Assembly (NCBI RefSeq): GCF_943193085.1
Contig: NZ_CALPCU010000007.1
Span: forward strand, 25,070-89,069
DNA from: Vermiculatibacterium agrestimuris
Lineage (GTDB): Bacteria; Bacillota; Clostridia; Oscillospirales; Oscillospiraceae
DNA length: 64,000 nt
Reading direction: 5' to 3'
Positions within the stretch are counted from its first letter, which is position 1, and the number at the start of each line of letters is the position of its first letter. This document shows positions 57,202-64,000 of the stretch, one piece after another. Below the pieces are notes generated by a model. The model made no database searches, was not told the DNA's origin, and worked only from the letters and a program-made list of their open reading frames with translations. A program made the translations under genes and the position numbers.

Positions 57202-57230
57202 GACGACTACCTTCAAAAGGAAGTGAGCGC

Positions 57231-58277
57231 TTGAGCATCGATTTTTCCGACACCGGCTTCGAGACCGAGGAGCCTTTGGTGGCCACATCTCTCCTGCGGG
57301 AAGATGAAAACGAGGGGTCTCTGCGGCCCAAAACCTTAGTAGAATATATCGGCCAGGAGAAGGCCAAGGGAAACCTGGAGGTCTTCATCCAGGCCGCCAA
57401 GATGCGTTCCGAGCCACTGGATCACGTCTTGCTCCACGGCCCCCCAGGACTGGGCAAGACCACCCTGGCGGGCATTATCGCCAACGAGATGGGGGTCAAC
57501 ATCCGTATCACCTCCGGCCCCGCCATTGAAAAGCCGGGGGATCTGGCGGCCCTGCTGACCAACCTCAACGAAAACGACATCCTCTTCGTGGACGAGATCC
57601 ACCGGCTCAACCGGCAGGTGGAGGAGATCCTCTATCCCGCCATGGAGGACTACGCCATTGACATCATTATCGGCAAGGGCCCCTCGGCCAACTCCATCCG
57701 GTTGGATCTGCCCAAATTTACCCTCATTGGCGCCACTACCCGTGCCGGTCAGCTGTCAGCGCCCCTCCGCGACCGGTTCGGCGTTACCCTGCGGCTGGAG
57801 CTATACTCGCCGGAGGAGTTGGCCAAGATCGTCTCCCGTTCGGCGGACATCCTGGAGGTGCCCATTGAAGGGGACGGCGCCATGGAGATCGCCCGCCGGA
57901 GCCGTGGCACGCCCCGGATCGCCAACCGGATGCTCCGCCGGGTGCGGGACTTCGCCCAGGTGCGGGCCGGCGGCGTGATCACCAGCCATGTGGCCGACGA
58001 GGCGTTGTCCGCCCTGGAGGTCGACCGGCTGGGGCTGGATGCCATCGACCGCCGGATGCTCACAAGCATCATCGAAAATTATCGGGGCGGCCCAGTGGGG
58101 CTGGAGACCCTGGCCGCCACTATCAATGAGGAGGCAGTGACCTTAGAGGATGTATATGAGCCCTATCTGATGCAGCTTGGCTTCATCACCCGCACGCCCA
58201 GAGGGCGGTGCGTCACCTCCAAGGCCTACGAACATTTGGGCATCCCCTTCCTGGGGATGGAGCAGATCACATTGTAA
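57231..58277 (+). CDS. ruvB: Holliday junction branch migration ATPase
   Basis: A 348-residue AAA+ motor with Walker A G-P-P-G-L-G-K-T (70-77), Walker B D-E-I-H (121-124), sensor 1 G-A-T-T-R-A and the arginine finger in R-D-R-F. A C-terminal winged helix binds DNA. The start is a TTG with AAGGAAG 8 nt upstream. glmM follows 15 nt later. Confidence 0.95.
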   Translation: MSIDFSDTGFETEEPLVATSLLREDENEGSLRPKTLVEYIGQEKAKGNLEVFIQAAKMRSEPLDHVLLHGPPGLGKTTLAGIIANEMGVNIRITSGPAIEKPGDLAALLTNLNENDILFVDEIHRLNRQVEEILYPAMEDYAIDIIIGKGPSANSIRLDLPKFTLIGATTRAGQLSAPLRDRFGVTLRLELYSPEELAKIVSRSADILEVPIEGDGAMEIARRSRGTPRIANRMLRRVRDFAQVRAGGVITSHVADEALSALEVDRLGLDAIDRRMLTSIIENYRGGPVGLETLAATINEEAVTLEDVYEPYLMQLGFITRTPRGRCVTSKAYEHLGIPFLGMEQITL

Positions 58278-58292
58278 AGGAGCCTATCATTT

Positions 58293-59645
58293 ATGGGTAA
58301 ACTCTTTGGAACGGACGGGATCCGCGGGGTCGTCAACGAAACTCTTAACGCCGAGTTGGCCTTTGAGGTGGGCTGCGCCGCAGCCCAGGTGCTCTCCACG
58401 GCCACAGGGAAAAAGAAGCCTCTTTTTACCATTGGCAAGGACACCCGGATCTCCTCTGATATGCTGGAGGGGGCGCTGATCGCAGGGCTGTGCTCCGCGG
58501 GGGCGGACGTGCTCCACCTGGGGGTCATCCCCACCCCCGCGGTGGCGTTTCTCACCATTTCCAACAAGGCGGACGCCGGCATCGTCATCTCCGCCTCCCA
58601 CAACCCCTTTGAGCACAATGGCATCAAAATCTTCAACAGTCAGGGCTTTAAGCTCTCTGACGCGCTGGAGAACGAAATCGAGGACATTGTGCTGTTCAAC
58701 AAGAAATCCTCCCTTTGCACCGGTGCGGACATTGGAAAGGTGACCTACGCCGACCAGCAGGAGGCAGACGACTATATCGACCACTTGGTGGAGACGATCG
58801 ACAGCGATCTGGCGGGAATGCGGATCTTGGTCGATTGCGCCAACGGTGCCGCCTCCGCCACCGCCGCCCGGCTCTTCGACCGGTTCCCCAAGCTTCACGC
58901 CGACATTATCAACGCCGATCCCGACGGGGTCAATATCAACCGGGATTGCGGCTCCACCCACATCGACCATTTGAGCGCCATGGTGACTGCGGGAAAATAC
59001 GACATGGGCATCGCCTTTGACGGGGACGCCGACCGCTGCCTGGCGGTAGACGATGCCGGCGTGCTGCTGGACGGCGACCAGGTGCTGGCCATCTGCGGCG
59101 CCGACCTGCGCAGCAGGGGGGAGTTGGCGGGGGAGACCATTGTGGCCACCGTCATGAGCAATCTGGCCCTGCGCATCTATGCCAAGGAGCGGGGGCTCAC
59201 CCTGCTGTGTACCGACGTAGGCGACCGGAACGTTCTGGAGGAGATGGAACGGGGGGGCTTCGTCCTGGGCGGCGAGCAGTCCGGCCATACCATCTTCCGC
59301 CGCTACGCCACCACGGGTGACGGGGAGCTCACTGCGCTCCAGCTCCTGGCCGTGATCCACAAGTCGGGCAAGCGGGCCTCAGAGCTGGCCGCCATGTGCC
59401 AGCGGTGCCCCCAGGTACTTGTCAATGTTCCCGTCGCCACCAAGGAAAAAAAGGCGCAGATCATGGATTCCCAGGCGCTTTTGAACGCAGTGGCCCAGGT
59501 GGAGGCGGAGCTTGCCGACACCGGACGGGTGCTGGTGCGCCCCTCTGGCACGGAAGCTCTCATCCGGGTCATGGTAGAGGCCAGGGAGGAGCATATTGCC
59601 CAGTCCAAGGCGGAGGAATTGGCGGATTTGATAAAAAATCTCTAA
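58293..59645 (+). CDS. glmM: Phosphoglucosamine mutase
   Basis: A 450-residue enzyme converting glucosamine-6-P to glucosamine-1-P for UDP-GlcNAc. The phosphoserine loop is I-S-A-S-H-N-P (near 98-104), the metal site F-D-G-D-A-D-R (near 240) and the sugar-binding G-E-Q-S-G (near 328). The C-terminal phosphate loop R-P-S-G-T-E is intact. No clear terminator follows; the sigH promoter begins about 40 bp after its stop. Confidence 0.95.
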   Translation: MGKLFGTDGIRGVVNETLNAELAFEVGCAAAQVLSTATGKKKPLFTIGKDTRISSDMLEGALIAGLCSAGADVLHLGVIPTPAVAFLTISNKADAGIVISASHNPFEHNGIKIFNSQGFKLSDALENEIEDIVLFNKKSSLCTGADIGKVTYADQQEADDYIDHLVETIDSDLAGMRILVDCANGAASATAARLFDRFPKLHADIINADPDGVNINRDCGSTHIDHLSAMVTAGKYDMGIAFDGDADRCLAVDDAGVLLDGDQVLAICGADLRSRGELAGETIVATVMSNLALRIYAKERGLTLLCTDVGDRNVLEEMERGGFVLGGEQSGHTIFRRYATTGDGELTALQLLAVIHKSGKRASELAAMCQRCPQVLVNVPVATKEKKAQIMDSQALLNAVAQVEAELADTGRVLVRPSGTEALIRVMVEAREEHIAQSKAEELADLIKNL

Positions 59646-59683
59646 AATTTTTTGCTGAATGAGCATAATTGCCCAAAAATCCC

Positions 59684-59712
59684 TTGACAAACAGAAATTT
59701 TTTTGTTATATA
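59684..59712 (+). promoter_or_regulatory. Promoter of sigH
   Basis: TTGACA (59684-59689), 17-bp spacer, TATATA (59707-59712), only 19 bp before the sigH ATG. Confidence 0.8.
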
Positions 59713-59731
59713 AGAAAAGGAACGATGTGGC

Positions 59732-60337
59732 ATGAAACCTCTTGACCAACAATCGGATGAAGCCTTGCGCGGAATGGCCGTGGCAGGCGACCGGGGCGCA
59801 GAGGAGTATCTTGTCGCACGCTATACTCAGCTGGTTCGGGCCTGCGCACGTCCCTATTTCCTTGCGGGAGGGGACAGCGAGGACTTGATCCAGGAAGGGA
59901 TGATCGGCCTGCTCTCCGCCATCCGGAGCTTTTCTCCCGACAGAGAGGCCGGTTTCCGTACCTATGCGGAGACCTGTATCCGCAATCGACTCCGATCCGC
60001 CGTGCGTACCGCGGCAAGAGATAAGCACCGACCCCTAAACCACTCCATTTCCCTGGACGATCCTTTTTTCGACGGAAACCAGGATCCCCGCGCGTACAAC
60101 GCCGTCTCTGACAGCCTCCAGGCTCCCGAAGATCTTCTCATCGGCAGAGAGGAGCGGGAGGGGCGCATGAAGGCTCTTCGCAATGTACTTTCTGGTTTTG
60201 AGAAGACCGTATTGGAGCTATACCTAGCGGGCCTTTCTCAAAGCGAGATCGCCCAGCGGGTAGGAAAACCCCTCAAATCGGTGGACAACGCCGTACAGCG
60301 CATCCGGCGCAAGGCGTCCGCTTTCTTTGCCCTGTAA
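59732..60337 (+). CDS. sigH: Sporulation/stationary-phase sigma factor SigH
   Basis: A 201-residue sigma-70 family protein closely parallel to Bacillus Spo0H: region 2 with Y-F-L-A-G-G-D-S-E-D-L-I-Q-E-G-M-I-G-L (near 42-60), R-D-K-H-R-P-L-N-H-S-I-S-L-D-D-P, and region 4 L-A-G-L-S-Q-S-E-I-A-Q-R-V-G-K-P. SigH drives entry into sporulation. It has its own promoter. Confidence 0.9.
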   Translation: MKPLDQQSDEALRGMAVAGDRGAEEYLVARYTQLVRACARPYFLAGGDSEDLIQEGMIGLLSAIRSFSPDREAGFRTYAETCIRNRLRSAVRTAARDKHRPLNHSISLDDPFFDGNQDPRAYNAVSDSLQAPEDLLIGREEREGRMKALRNVLSGFEKTVLELYLAGLSQSEIAQRVGKPLKSVDNAVQRIRRKASAFFAL

Positions 60338-60378
60338 ACGGGCGTGTCCAGCCACGTCAGGTCTTGTAGGCTTGGCGG

Positions 60379-60424
60379 GTGTAACTTTCGGCGATTTCAG
60401 CGAAAGCTGAACGCAATATTACAC
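60379..60424 (+). promoter_or_regulatory. Structured leader before the zinc-ribbon gene
   Basis: Outer pair GTGTAA (60379-60384) with TTACAC (60419-60424), inside it TTCAGC-GAAA-GCTGAA (60396-60411), a 6-bp stem closed by a GNRA tetraloop. It lies in the 150-nt gap after sigH. There is no T-run, so it is not a simple terminator. No known RNA family is recognised. Confidence 0.45.
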
Positions 60425-60487
60425 TGACCCAGCACAAATCGGAATGTATCCGGGCCTGGGCAAACGAGTCGAAGAGAGGGTAAAATC

Positions 60488-60772
60488 ATGTACGAAGACA
60501 AAACACTTGTATGCAAGGAATGTGGGCAGGAATTCGTGTTCACCGCCGGTGAGCAGGAGTTCTACGCTGAGCGTGGCTTCCAGAACGAGCCCCAGCGCTG
60601 CAAAGCCTGCCGCGACGCCCGCAAGGCTGCTGCCCGCGGCCCCCGTGAGTACTTCACTGCTACCTGTGCCCGTTGCGGCGGGGAGGCCAAAGTCCCCTTT
60701 GAGCCCAAGTCTGACCGTCCCGTGTACTGCAGCGAGTGCTTCGCCAAGATCCGCGAGGAGGAGCAGCAGTAA
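60488..60772 (+). CDS. Small zinc-ribbon protein
   Basis: A 94-residue protein with four CxxC pairs: C-K-E-C (Cys9/Cys12), C-K-A-C, C-A-R-C and C-S-E-C, giving two zinc sites of the zf-trcl/zinc-ribbon kind, with a basic central segment (K-A-A-A-R-G-P-R). Common in Clostridia as a small highly expressed protein; function not established, possibly nucleic-acid or ribosome associated. ATG at 60488 follows GAGAGGG. It is the last core gene before the mobile element. Confidence 0.85.
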   Translation: MYEDKTLVCKECGQEFVFTAGEQEFYAERGFQNEPQRCKACRDARKAAARGPREYFTATCARCGGEAKVPFEPKSDRPVYCSECFAKIREEEQQ

Positions 60773-60839
60773 ATCCAGTACGTAAAAAAGAGGAGACGCT
60801 TTTGCCGGGGTCCCATAAGGAAGTAAGATTGATTTAGTG

Positions 60840-60872
60840 AAACGGCGTAGTCTTTCGGGGCTACGCCGTTTT
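60840..60872. terminator. Hairpin at the mobile-element boundary
   Basis: AAACGGCGTAG, 10-nt loop, CTACGCCGTTTT. The 3' arm includes the recombinase stop codon (CTA at 60861-60863). It can stop transcription from both sides, the tail being TTTT on the plus strand and weaker on the minus strand. Confidence 0.75.
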
Positions 60873-62522
60873 GCTGTCCAGCGTTTCAGGTATTGTTACC
60901 TCTCCCACCAGATTGTAGACCACTTGGACGAATTGGGAGCGGTGCCCGTTGACTTTCGTGGGAGCGTGGACTATTACCATCTTTATGAACTCGTTGACGA
61001 TGGTGGGCGTCAGTTCCCGGACCTCCGTGTACTTCTTTACCAGGGCTATGAATTGGGCCACGTTTACGGCCTCCGCTTGCCCTTGTTCCAGGTCCCGGCG
61101 TAGTTCTCCCACCCTGGCCTCCAACTCCTGCTGTTCGGCTTCGTAGGCCCCAGAAAGGCGGTTATACCGTTCATCCGTCAGCTTGCCCGTGGCGTGGTCC
61201 TCATAGACCCGCTGGAAAAGCCCATCCAACTCCTTGACCCGCTTTTCCGCCTTGTCTAACTCGGCTTTCTTCCGGGCCAGTTCCCGCCGCTGTTCCTTGG
61301 CGTCCCTGTCCATCACCAGCCGGGTGAAGCCGTCCTCGTCCGCTTGCACATAGGCAATCGTGGCTTGGAGGTGGGCCAGCACCAGAGCCGTCAAAACCTT
61401 TTCCCGGATGAAGTGGATGGAACAACTGCCCGTGTTGCTCTTGTAGTTCGAGCATACATAATGGTCCTGATTTTCCGTCATGCTGTTGGACGTGCAGAAG
61501 TACAGCTTGCTCATACAGTCGGCACAGTAGGCCAGCCCGGAGAACAGCCCCCGCTTGCCCGTCTTGGTGGGGCGGCGTTTGTTCTTCCGCAACTCCTGGA
61601 CCCGTTCCCAGGTCTCCCGGTCTATGATTGCCGGGTGGGTATTGGGAAAGACTTTCCATTTCTCCGGGGGATTTTGTACCCGCTTCTTGGACTTGTAGGA
61701 CTTTTTGTAGCCCTTGAAGTTCACCGTACAGCCCAGGTATTCCATCCGTTCCAGAATTGCGGCAACCACCCTCTGGTCCCAGTCATAGGGGTCCGCTGGG
61801 GGCTTGGTAGAGATAGACCGCCCTTTTTCGGCCTTGTAGTGGGTAGGCGTCAGCACCTTGGCCGCTTTCAGCCGCTTGGCGATCTGCATAGGCCCCAGGC
61901 CCTCCATACACAGGCTGAATATCTCCCGTACCACCTGGGCCGCTTCCTCGTCCACTTCCCACTTGTATTTGTCCCCTTTGTAGCCATAGGGGATCTGGGT
62001 ACAGAGCCTTTGCCCGCTGTTGCCCTTGTTGGTGAATACCGCCCGTATCTTCTTGGAGGTGTCACGGGGGTAAAACTCGTTGAACAACTCCCGCACCGCC
62101 ACCATGTCGTCCAGGCCCTTGTCGCTGTCTATCCCGTCTGTCACGGCGATATAGCGGACCCCGTATTCCTCCGTGAAACGCTCCATAAGAGCGCCCACCA
62201 CAAGGCGGTTGCGGCCCAGCCGGGAATGGTCCTTGACGATGATGGTCTTTACTCTCCCTTGCTCTACCAGGTCCATCATCTCCCGGAAGCCGGGGCGGTC
62301 AAAGTTCGTCCCGGTGTACCCATCGTCAGAGAAGAACCGGGGCAGGGGAAAATGATGGTCCTTGCAGTATTTCAAGAGAAAGTCCCGTTGATTGACCACG
62401 CTGACGCTGTCGCCGTCCAGTTCGTCCTCCTGGGAAAGTCGGTCATAGCAAGCTGTGATTTCACCCTCGGCGGGAAGATTGCCGGGGATAAATGCCTTTG
62501 TTCTTTCATCGTACTGCCACAT
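60861..62522 (-). CDS. Large serine recombinase (site-specific integrase)
   Basis: A 553-residue recombinase. The resolvase N-domain (about 20-170) has Y-D-R-L-S with probable nucleophile Ser30 and D-H-S-R-L-G-R-N. The recombinase domain (about 185-300) is followed by a zinc beta-ribbon (C-A-D-C ... C-S) near 355-400, then a long coiled coil (about 420-490) and a C-terminal tail. Size and order fit TndX/TnpX-type integrases. ATG lies 9 nt after AGGAGG. Confidence 0.93.
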   Translation of the reverse strand: MWQYDERTKAFIPGNLPAEGEITACYDRLSQEDELDGDSVSVVNQRDFLLKYCKDHHFPLPRFFSDDGYTGTNFDRPGFREMMDLVEQGRVKTIIVKDHSRLGRNRLVVGALMERFTEEYGVRYIAVTDGIDSDKGLDDMVAVRELFNEFYPRDTSKKIRAVFTNKGNSGQRLCTQIPYGYKGDKYKWEVDEEAAQVVREIFSLCMEGLGPMQIAKRLKAAKVLTPTHYKAEKGRSISTKPPADPYDWDQRVVAAILERMEYLGCTVNFKGYKKSYKSKKRVQNPPEKWKVFPNTHPAIIDRETWERVQELRKNKRRPTKTGKRGLFSGLAYCADCMSKLYFCTSNSMTENQDHYVCSNYKSNTGSCSIHFIREKVLTALVLAHLQATIAYVQADEDGFTRLVMDRDAKEQRRELARKKAELDKAEKRVKELDGLFQRVYEDHATGKLTDERYNRLSGAYEAEQQELEARVGELRRDLEQGQAEAVNVAQFIALVKKYTEVRELTPTIVNEFIKMVIVHAPTKVNGHRSQFVQVVYNLVGEVTIPETLDSKTA

Positions 62523-62560
62523 AAATTTTACCCTCCTTTTGATGTGGCAGAACGGGCTTG

Positions 62561-62601
62561 TGGTATGCTTATATTATACCACCATTCTGCCGGAAAGTCC
62601 A
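62561..62601 (-). promoter_or_regulatory. Recombinase promoter with overlapping inverted repeat
   Basis: Minus-strand TGGACT (62601-62596), 17-bp spacer, TATAAT (62578-62573) with extended TGG. An inverted repeat TGGTAT-N9-ATACCA (62561-62566, 62576-62581) covers the -10, placed as a repressor site would be. Confidence 0.6.
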
Positions 62602-62607
62602 GTATTA

Positions 62608-62784
62608 TCAAGGCTTTCCCCGATTTTTGCCCTCGATTTCTTTTGTGAGCAGACGCCCGATTTTCTCCCTTGCGGTCTCCCTGGCCTCCGGGCTGAAATA
62701 GCCATAGACGGCGTACACCGTCCCGCCCATTTTCTTGAAGATGATGGGTGCCAGGACAAGGCCCGCTTTGTGCTTGTCGGTCAT
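62608..62784 (-). CDS. TnpW-like small transposon protein
   Basis: A 58-residue protein resembling the small TnpW family found beside serine recombinases in clostridial elements, with T-V-Y-A-V-Y-G-Y-F-S followed by E-T-A-R-E-K-I-G-R-L-L. Function unknown. An ATG at 62793 directly abuts AAAGGA; the ATG at 62784 has a better 9-nt spacing and is chosen. It lies 85 bp upstream of the recombinase, which has its own promoter. Confidence 0.7.
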   Translation of the reverse strand: MTDKHKAGLVLAPIIFKKMGGTVYAVYGYFSPEARETAREKIGRLLTKEIEGKNRGKP

Positions 62785-62908
62785 AATCGCCATTCCTTTC
62801 GTGTTCGTAATTTCTGGTTTGAAATTCGCCGTTTTTAGCGGTGGCCGTTGCGACGGCTGATTTTATAGGGGGTCAAAGGTGGCGGCTGGGGCCGCTGGAT
62901 TTATGTGG

Positions 62909-63892
62909 TTAAGGGCCTGTGTCGGTAGGCCCTGCCTCTGGCTCTCCCGGTTGCTCAACGGTGGCTTCTTTGGCCTGATCCTCGGCCCTGGCCCGGTTGT
63001 ACTGGCGGTAGTTTATGACATTTAAGGTCTGGCCCTCGCTGTCTGTCACGGCTATGGTTTTCTCATAGGTCAGAGGGGCTGACCCTATGATCTGCTGGGC
63101 CTCCCCCTCGGTCATGTGCAGCACTTGGGGCCGCTTCACGCCTCGGGAACAGCGGTAGAGATTGAAGCCGCTGGGGTACAGATGGAGCCTTGCCCCCTTT
63201 ATCACGGCCTTTTTCTCCTTTCGGCTTTGCTCGTCCTCTGCTTCAACCTCTCCCAGCCGTCCCTGTGTCGTTCCGCTCATTACCGCCTCTATCAGTTCCA
63301 TGTCGCCCAGGTAGGCGGTCAGATAGAGGCCGGGGTTGTCCACTCCCTTTAGGCTTTTGGTCTTGGTGAAGCCATGGCCCCATAGCTTTGCCATGTGTGC
63401 GTTTGGAATGAAGGGGGCCTTTTCCGGGAACAGGAGCAGCACATGAAGGTGCCACGCTCCCCGGCCTTGTGGCTCGGCGGCTGCTATGTACTCGGTGGGC
63501 GGGTGGCCCTCTTTTTTCAGATAACGGCGAAACCGCTTGATGAAAGCGTGGAAATCCTCATAGAGCCGCTGGGTGTCTCTCATGTTGGACTTATAGGTAA
63601 GTGTTATCCACAGGGCCGATTCCGGATCTGTCAGGTTTGTGTTGATAATGTCCCGGAGATTGCGGAGGCTTTGGGCCACGCTGGCCTTATCTTCGGCTCT
63701 GCTGGTAGCGTGCTGGAACAGTTCTACAACACCTGTGCGGAGGTCTATATACTTGTCGGCGTTCAGCTTTTGTATGGTGATCTCCGGGGGGGCGTGGGCG
63801 CTGTGGCGCACCTCTATGATGTTGCCGCATACCTTCACGGTGACGGGTGCTTTTGGGGCTGGTCGCTGATTGTCTATTCTTTGTATCTGCAT
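62909..63892 (-). CDS. Rolling-circle replication-associated protein (HUH type)
   Basis: A 327-residue protein with a Rep core: W-I-T-L-T-Y-K near 96-102, the metal-binding H-U-H motif W-H-L-H-V (His148 and His150) and a candidate nucleophile pair Y-L-T-A-Y (Tyr190, Tyr194). It would nick and religate DNA to start rolling-circle replication or transfer of the excised element. A Glu/Ala/Pro-rich tail follows. ATG at 63892 comes 4-5 nt after AGGAGA; upstream ATGs lack a site. Confidence 0.82.
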   Translation of the reverse strand: MQIQRIDNQRPAPKAPVTVKVCGNIIEVRHSAHAPPEITIQKLNADKYIDLRTGVVELFQHATSRAEDKASVAQSLRNLRDIINTNLTDPESALWITLTYKSNMRDTQRLYEDFHAFIKRFRRYLKKEGHPPTEYIAAAEPQGRGAWHLHVLLLFPEKAPFIPNAHMAKLWGHGFTKTKSLKGVDNPGLYLTAYLGDMELIEAVMSGTTQGRLGEVEAEDEQSRKEKKAVIKGARLHLYPSGFNLYRCSRGVKRPQVLHMTEGEAQQIIGSAPLTYEKTIAVTDSEGQTLNVINYRQYNRARAEDQAKEATVEQPGEPEAGPTDTGP

Positions 63893-63943
63893 GGGTTCTC
63901 CTGGGGCCATGCGGCCCAATGTTCATAAATAATCAAGTTAAAG

Positions 63944-63970
63944 GGGAGCGGCCCCGGTGGGGCCGCTCCC
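63944..63970. repeat. GC-rich palindrome upstream of the Rep gene
   Basis: GGGAGCGGCCCC, GGT, GGGGCCGCTCCC: a perfect 12-bp stem, about 52 bp upstream of the Rep ATG. There is no T-run on either strand. It may be a weak terminator of the preceding gene or an origin-type hairpin recognised by Rep. A run of nine G follows at 63973-63981. Confidence 0.5.
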
Positions 63971-64000
63971 ACGGGGGGGGGCTTTCGCTTCGCTTCACCC

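Larger units (their letters stand above)
60861..64000 (-). mobile_element. Integrated element with serine recombinase and HUH Rep (partial)
   Basis: Three minus-strand genes (replication protein, TnpW-like, serine recombinase) form the end of an integrative or mobilizable element. The recombinase is normally next to the attachment site, so the left junction should lie between the zinc-ribbon stop (60772) and about 60861. The right end is outside the window, so size and the other att site cannot be given. Confidence 0.75.

Noticed and set aside
1..64000. tRNA, rRNA genes and CRISPR arrays
   Set aside because: No T-loop-like motif with a matching cloverleaf, no rRNA-like stretch and no regularly spaced repeats were noticed in the gaps between genes; a tRNAscan-SE run would be decisive for tRNAs.

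Overview
The window is a GC-rich chromosome segment from an endospore-forming member of the Clostridia, most likely the Oscillospiraceae (the Flavonifractor / Oscillibacter / Intestinimonas / Lawsonibacter group). The evidence is the sporulation genes (spoVM, sipL, spoIVA, sigH), the IspH-ribosomal protein S1 fusion, the remA-gmk-rpoZ-priA-def-fmt-rsmB-rlmN-stp-prkC-rsgA gene order, and sigma-A promoters and intrinsic terminators of Firmicutes type. The genus is an inference. Genes are tightly packed, with many ATGA or TGATG overlaps, and almost all of the window is conserved core chromosome. I see no rRNA, tRNA or CRISPR array.

Layout. 1-4604: end of cmk, plsC, the ispH-rpsA fusion, carD, then ispD-ispF, giving three MEP isoprenoid genes in one neighbourhood. 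4767-6145: a DUF3343 protein coupled to a cysteine desulfurase. 6349-10386: cdaA-cdaR (cyclic di-AMP synthesis), an RseC-like membrane protein, a DUF5685 protein and a J-domain protein with a cysteine-rich tail. 10447-22440: a long translation and signalling operon (yicC, remA, gmk, rpoZ, priA, def, fmt, rsmB, rlmN, PP2C phosphatase, PASTA kinase, rsgA). 22512-25849: a 56-residue unknown protein, a 23-residue SpoVM, SipL and SpoIVA, which together form the basement layer of the spore coat.

25904-30742, minus strand: an EamA transporter behind a structured leader, a two-component system and a Crp/Fnr regulator. 30845-34186: leucine genes leuC-leuD-(GNAT)-leuB. 34228-38290: a glycosyltransferase, an SLH-domain surface protein, thioredoxin and ruvX. 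38297-42232, minus strand: two half-size TSUP proteins, tcdA, a membrane-anchored parvulin, a probable 6S RNA and a DUF1292 protein. 42474-48350: a class A penicillin-binding protein, an ACT-domain protein, hom and lysC. 48467-54720: a histidine operon starting with a HisZ-HisG fusion, followed by D-B-H-A-F-I-E; hisC and a histidinol-phosphatase are not present. 54776-60772: a SUFU-like protein, ruvC-ruvA-(DUF6054)-ruvB, glmM, sigH and a zinc-ribbon protein.

60840-64000 is the only clearly accessory part. It is the end of an integrated mobile element with a large serine recombinase, a small TnpW-like protein and an HUH-type replication protein, all on the minus strand and continuing past the window. 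The strongest points for follow-up are the compact spoVM-sipL-spoIVA module with its unknown partner protein, internal ribosome binding sites that should yield separate S1 and aspartokinase beta products, the HisZ-HisG fusion, the 6S RNA candidate, and the RNA structures that enclose ribosome binding sites upstream of the EamA and TSUP genes and at spoVM.
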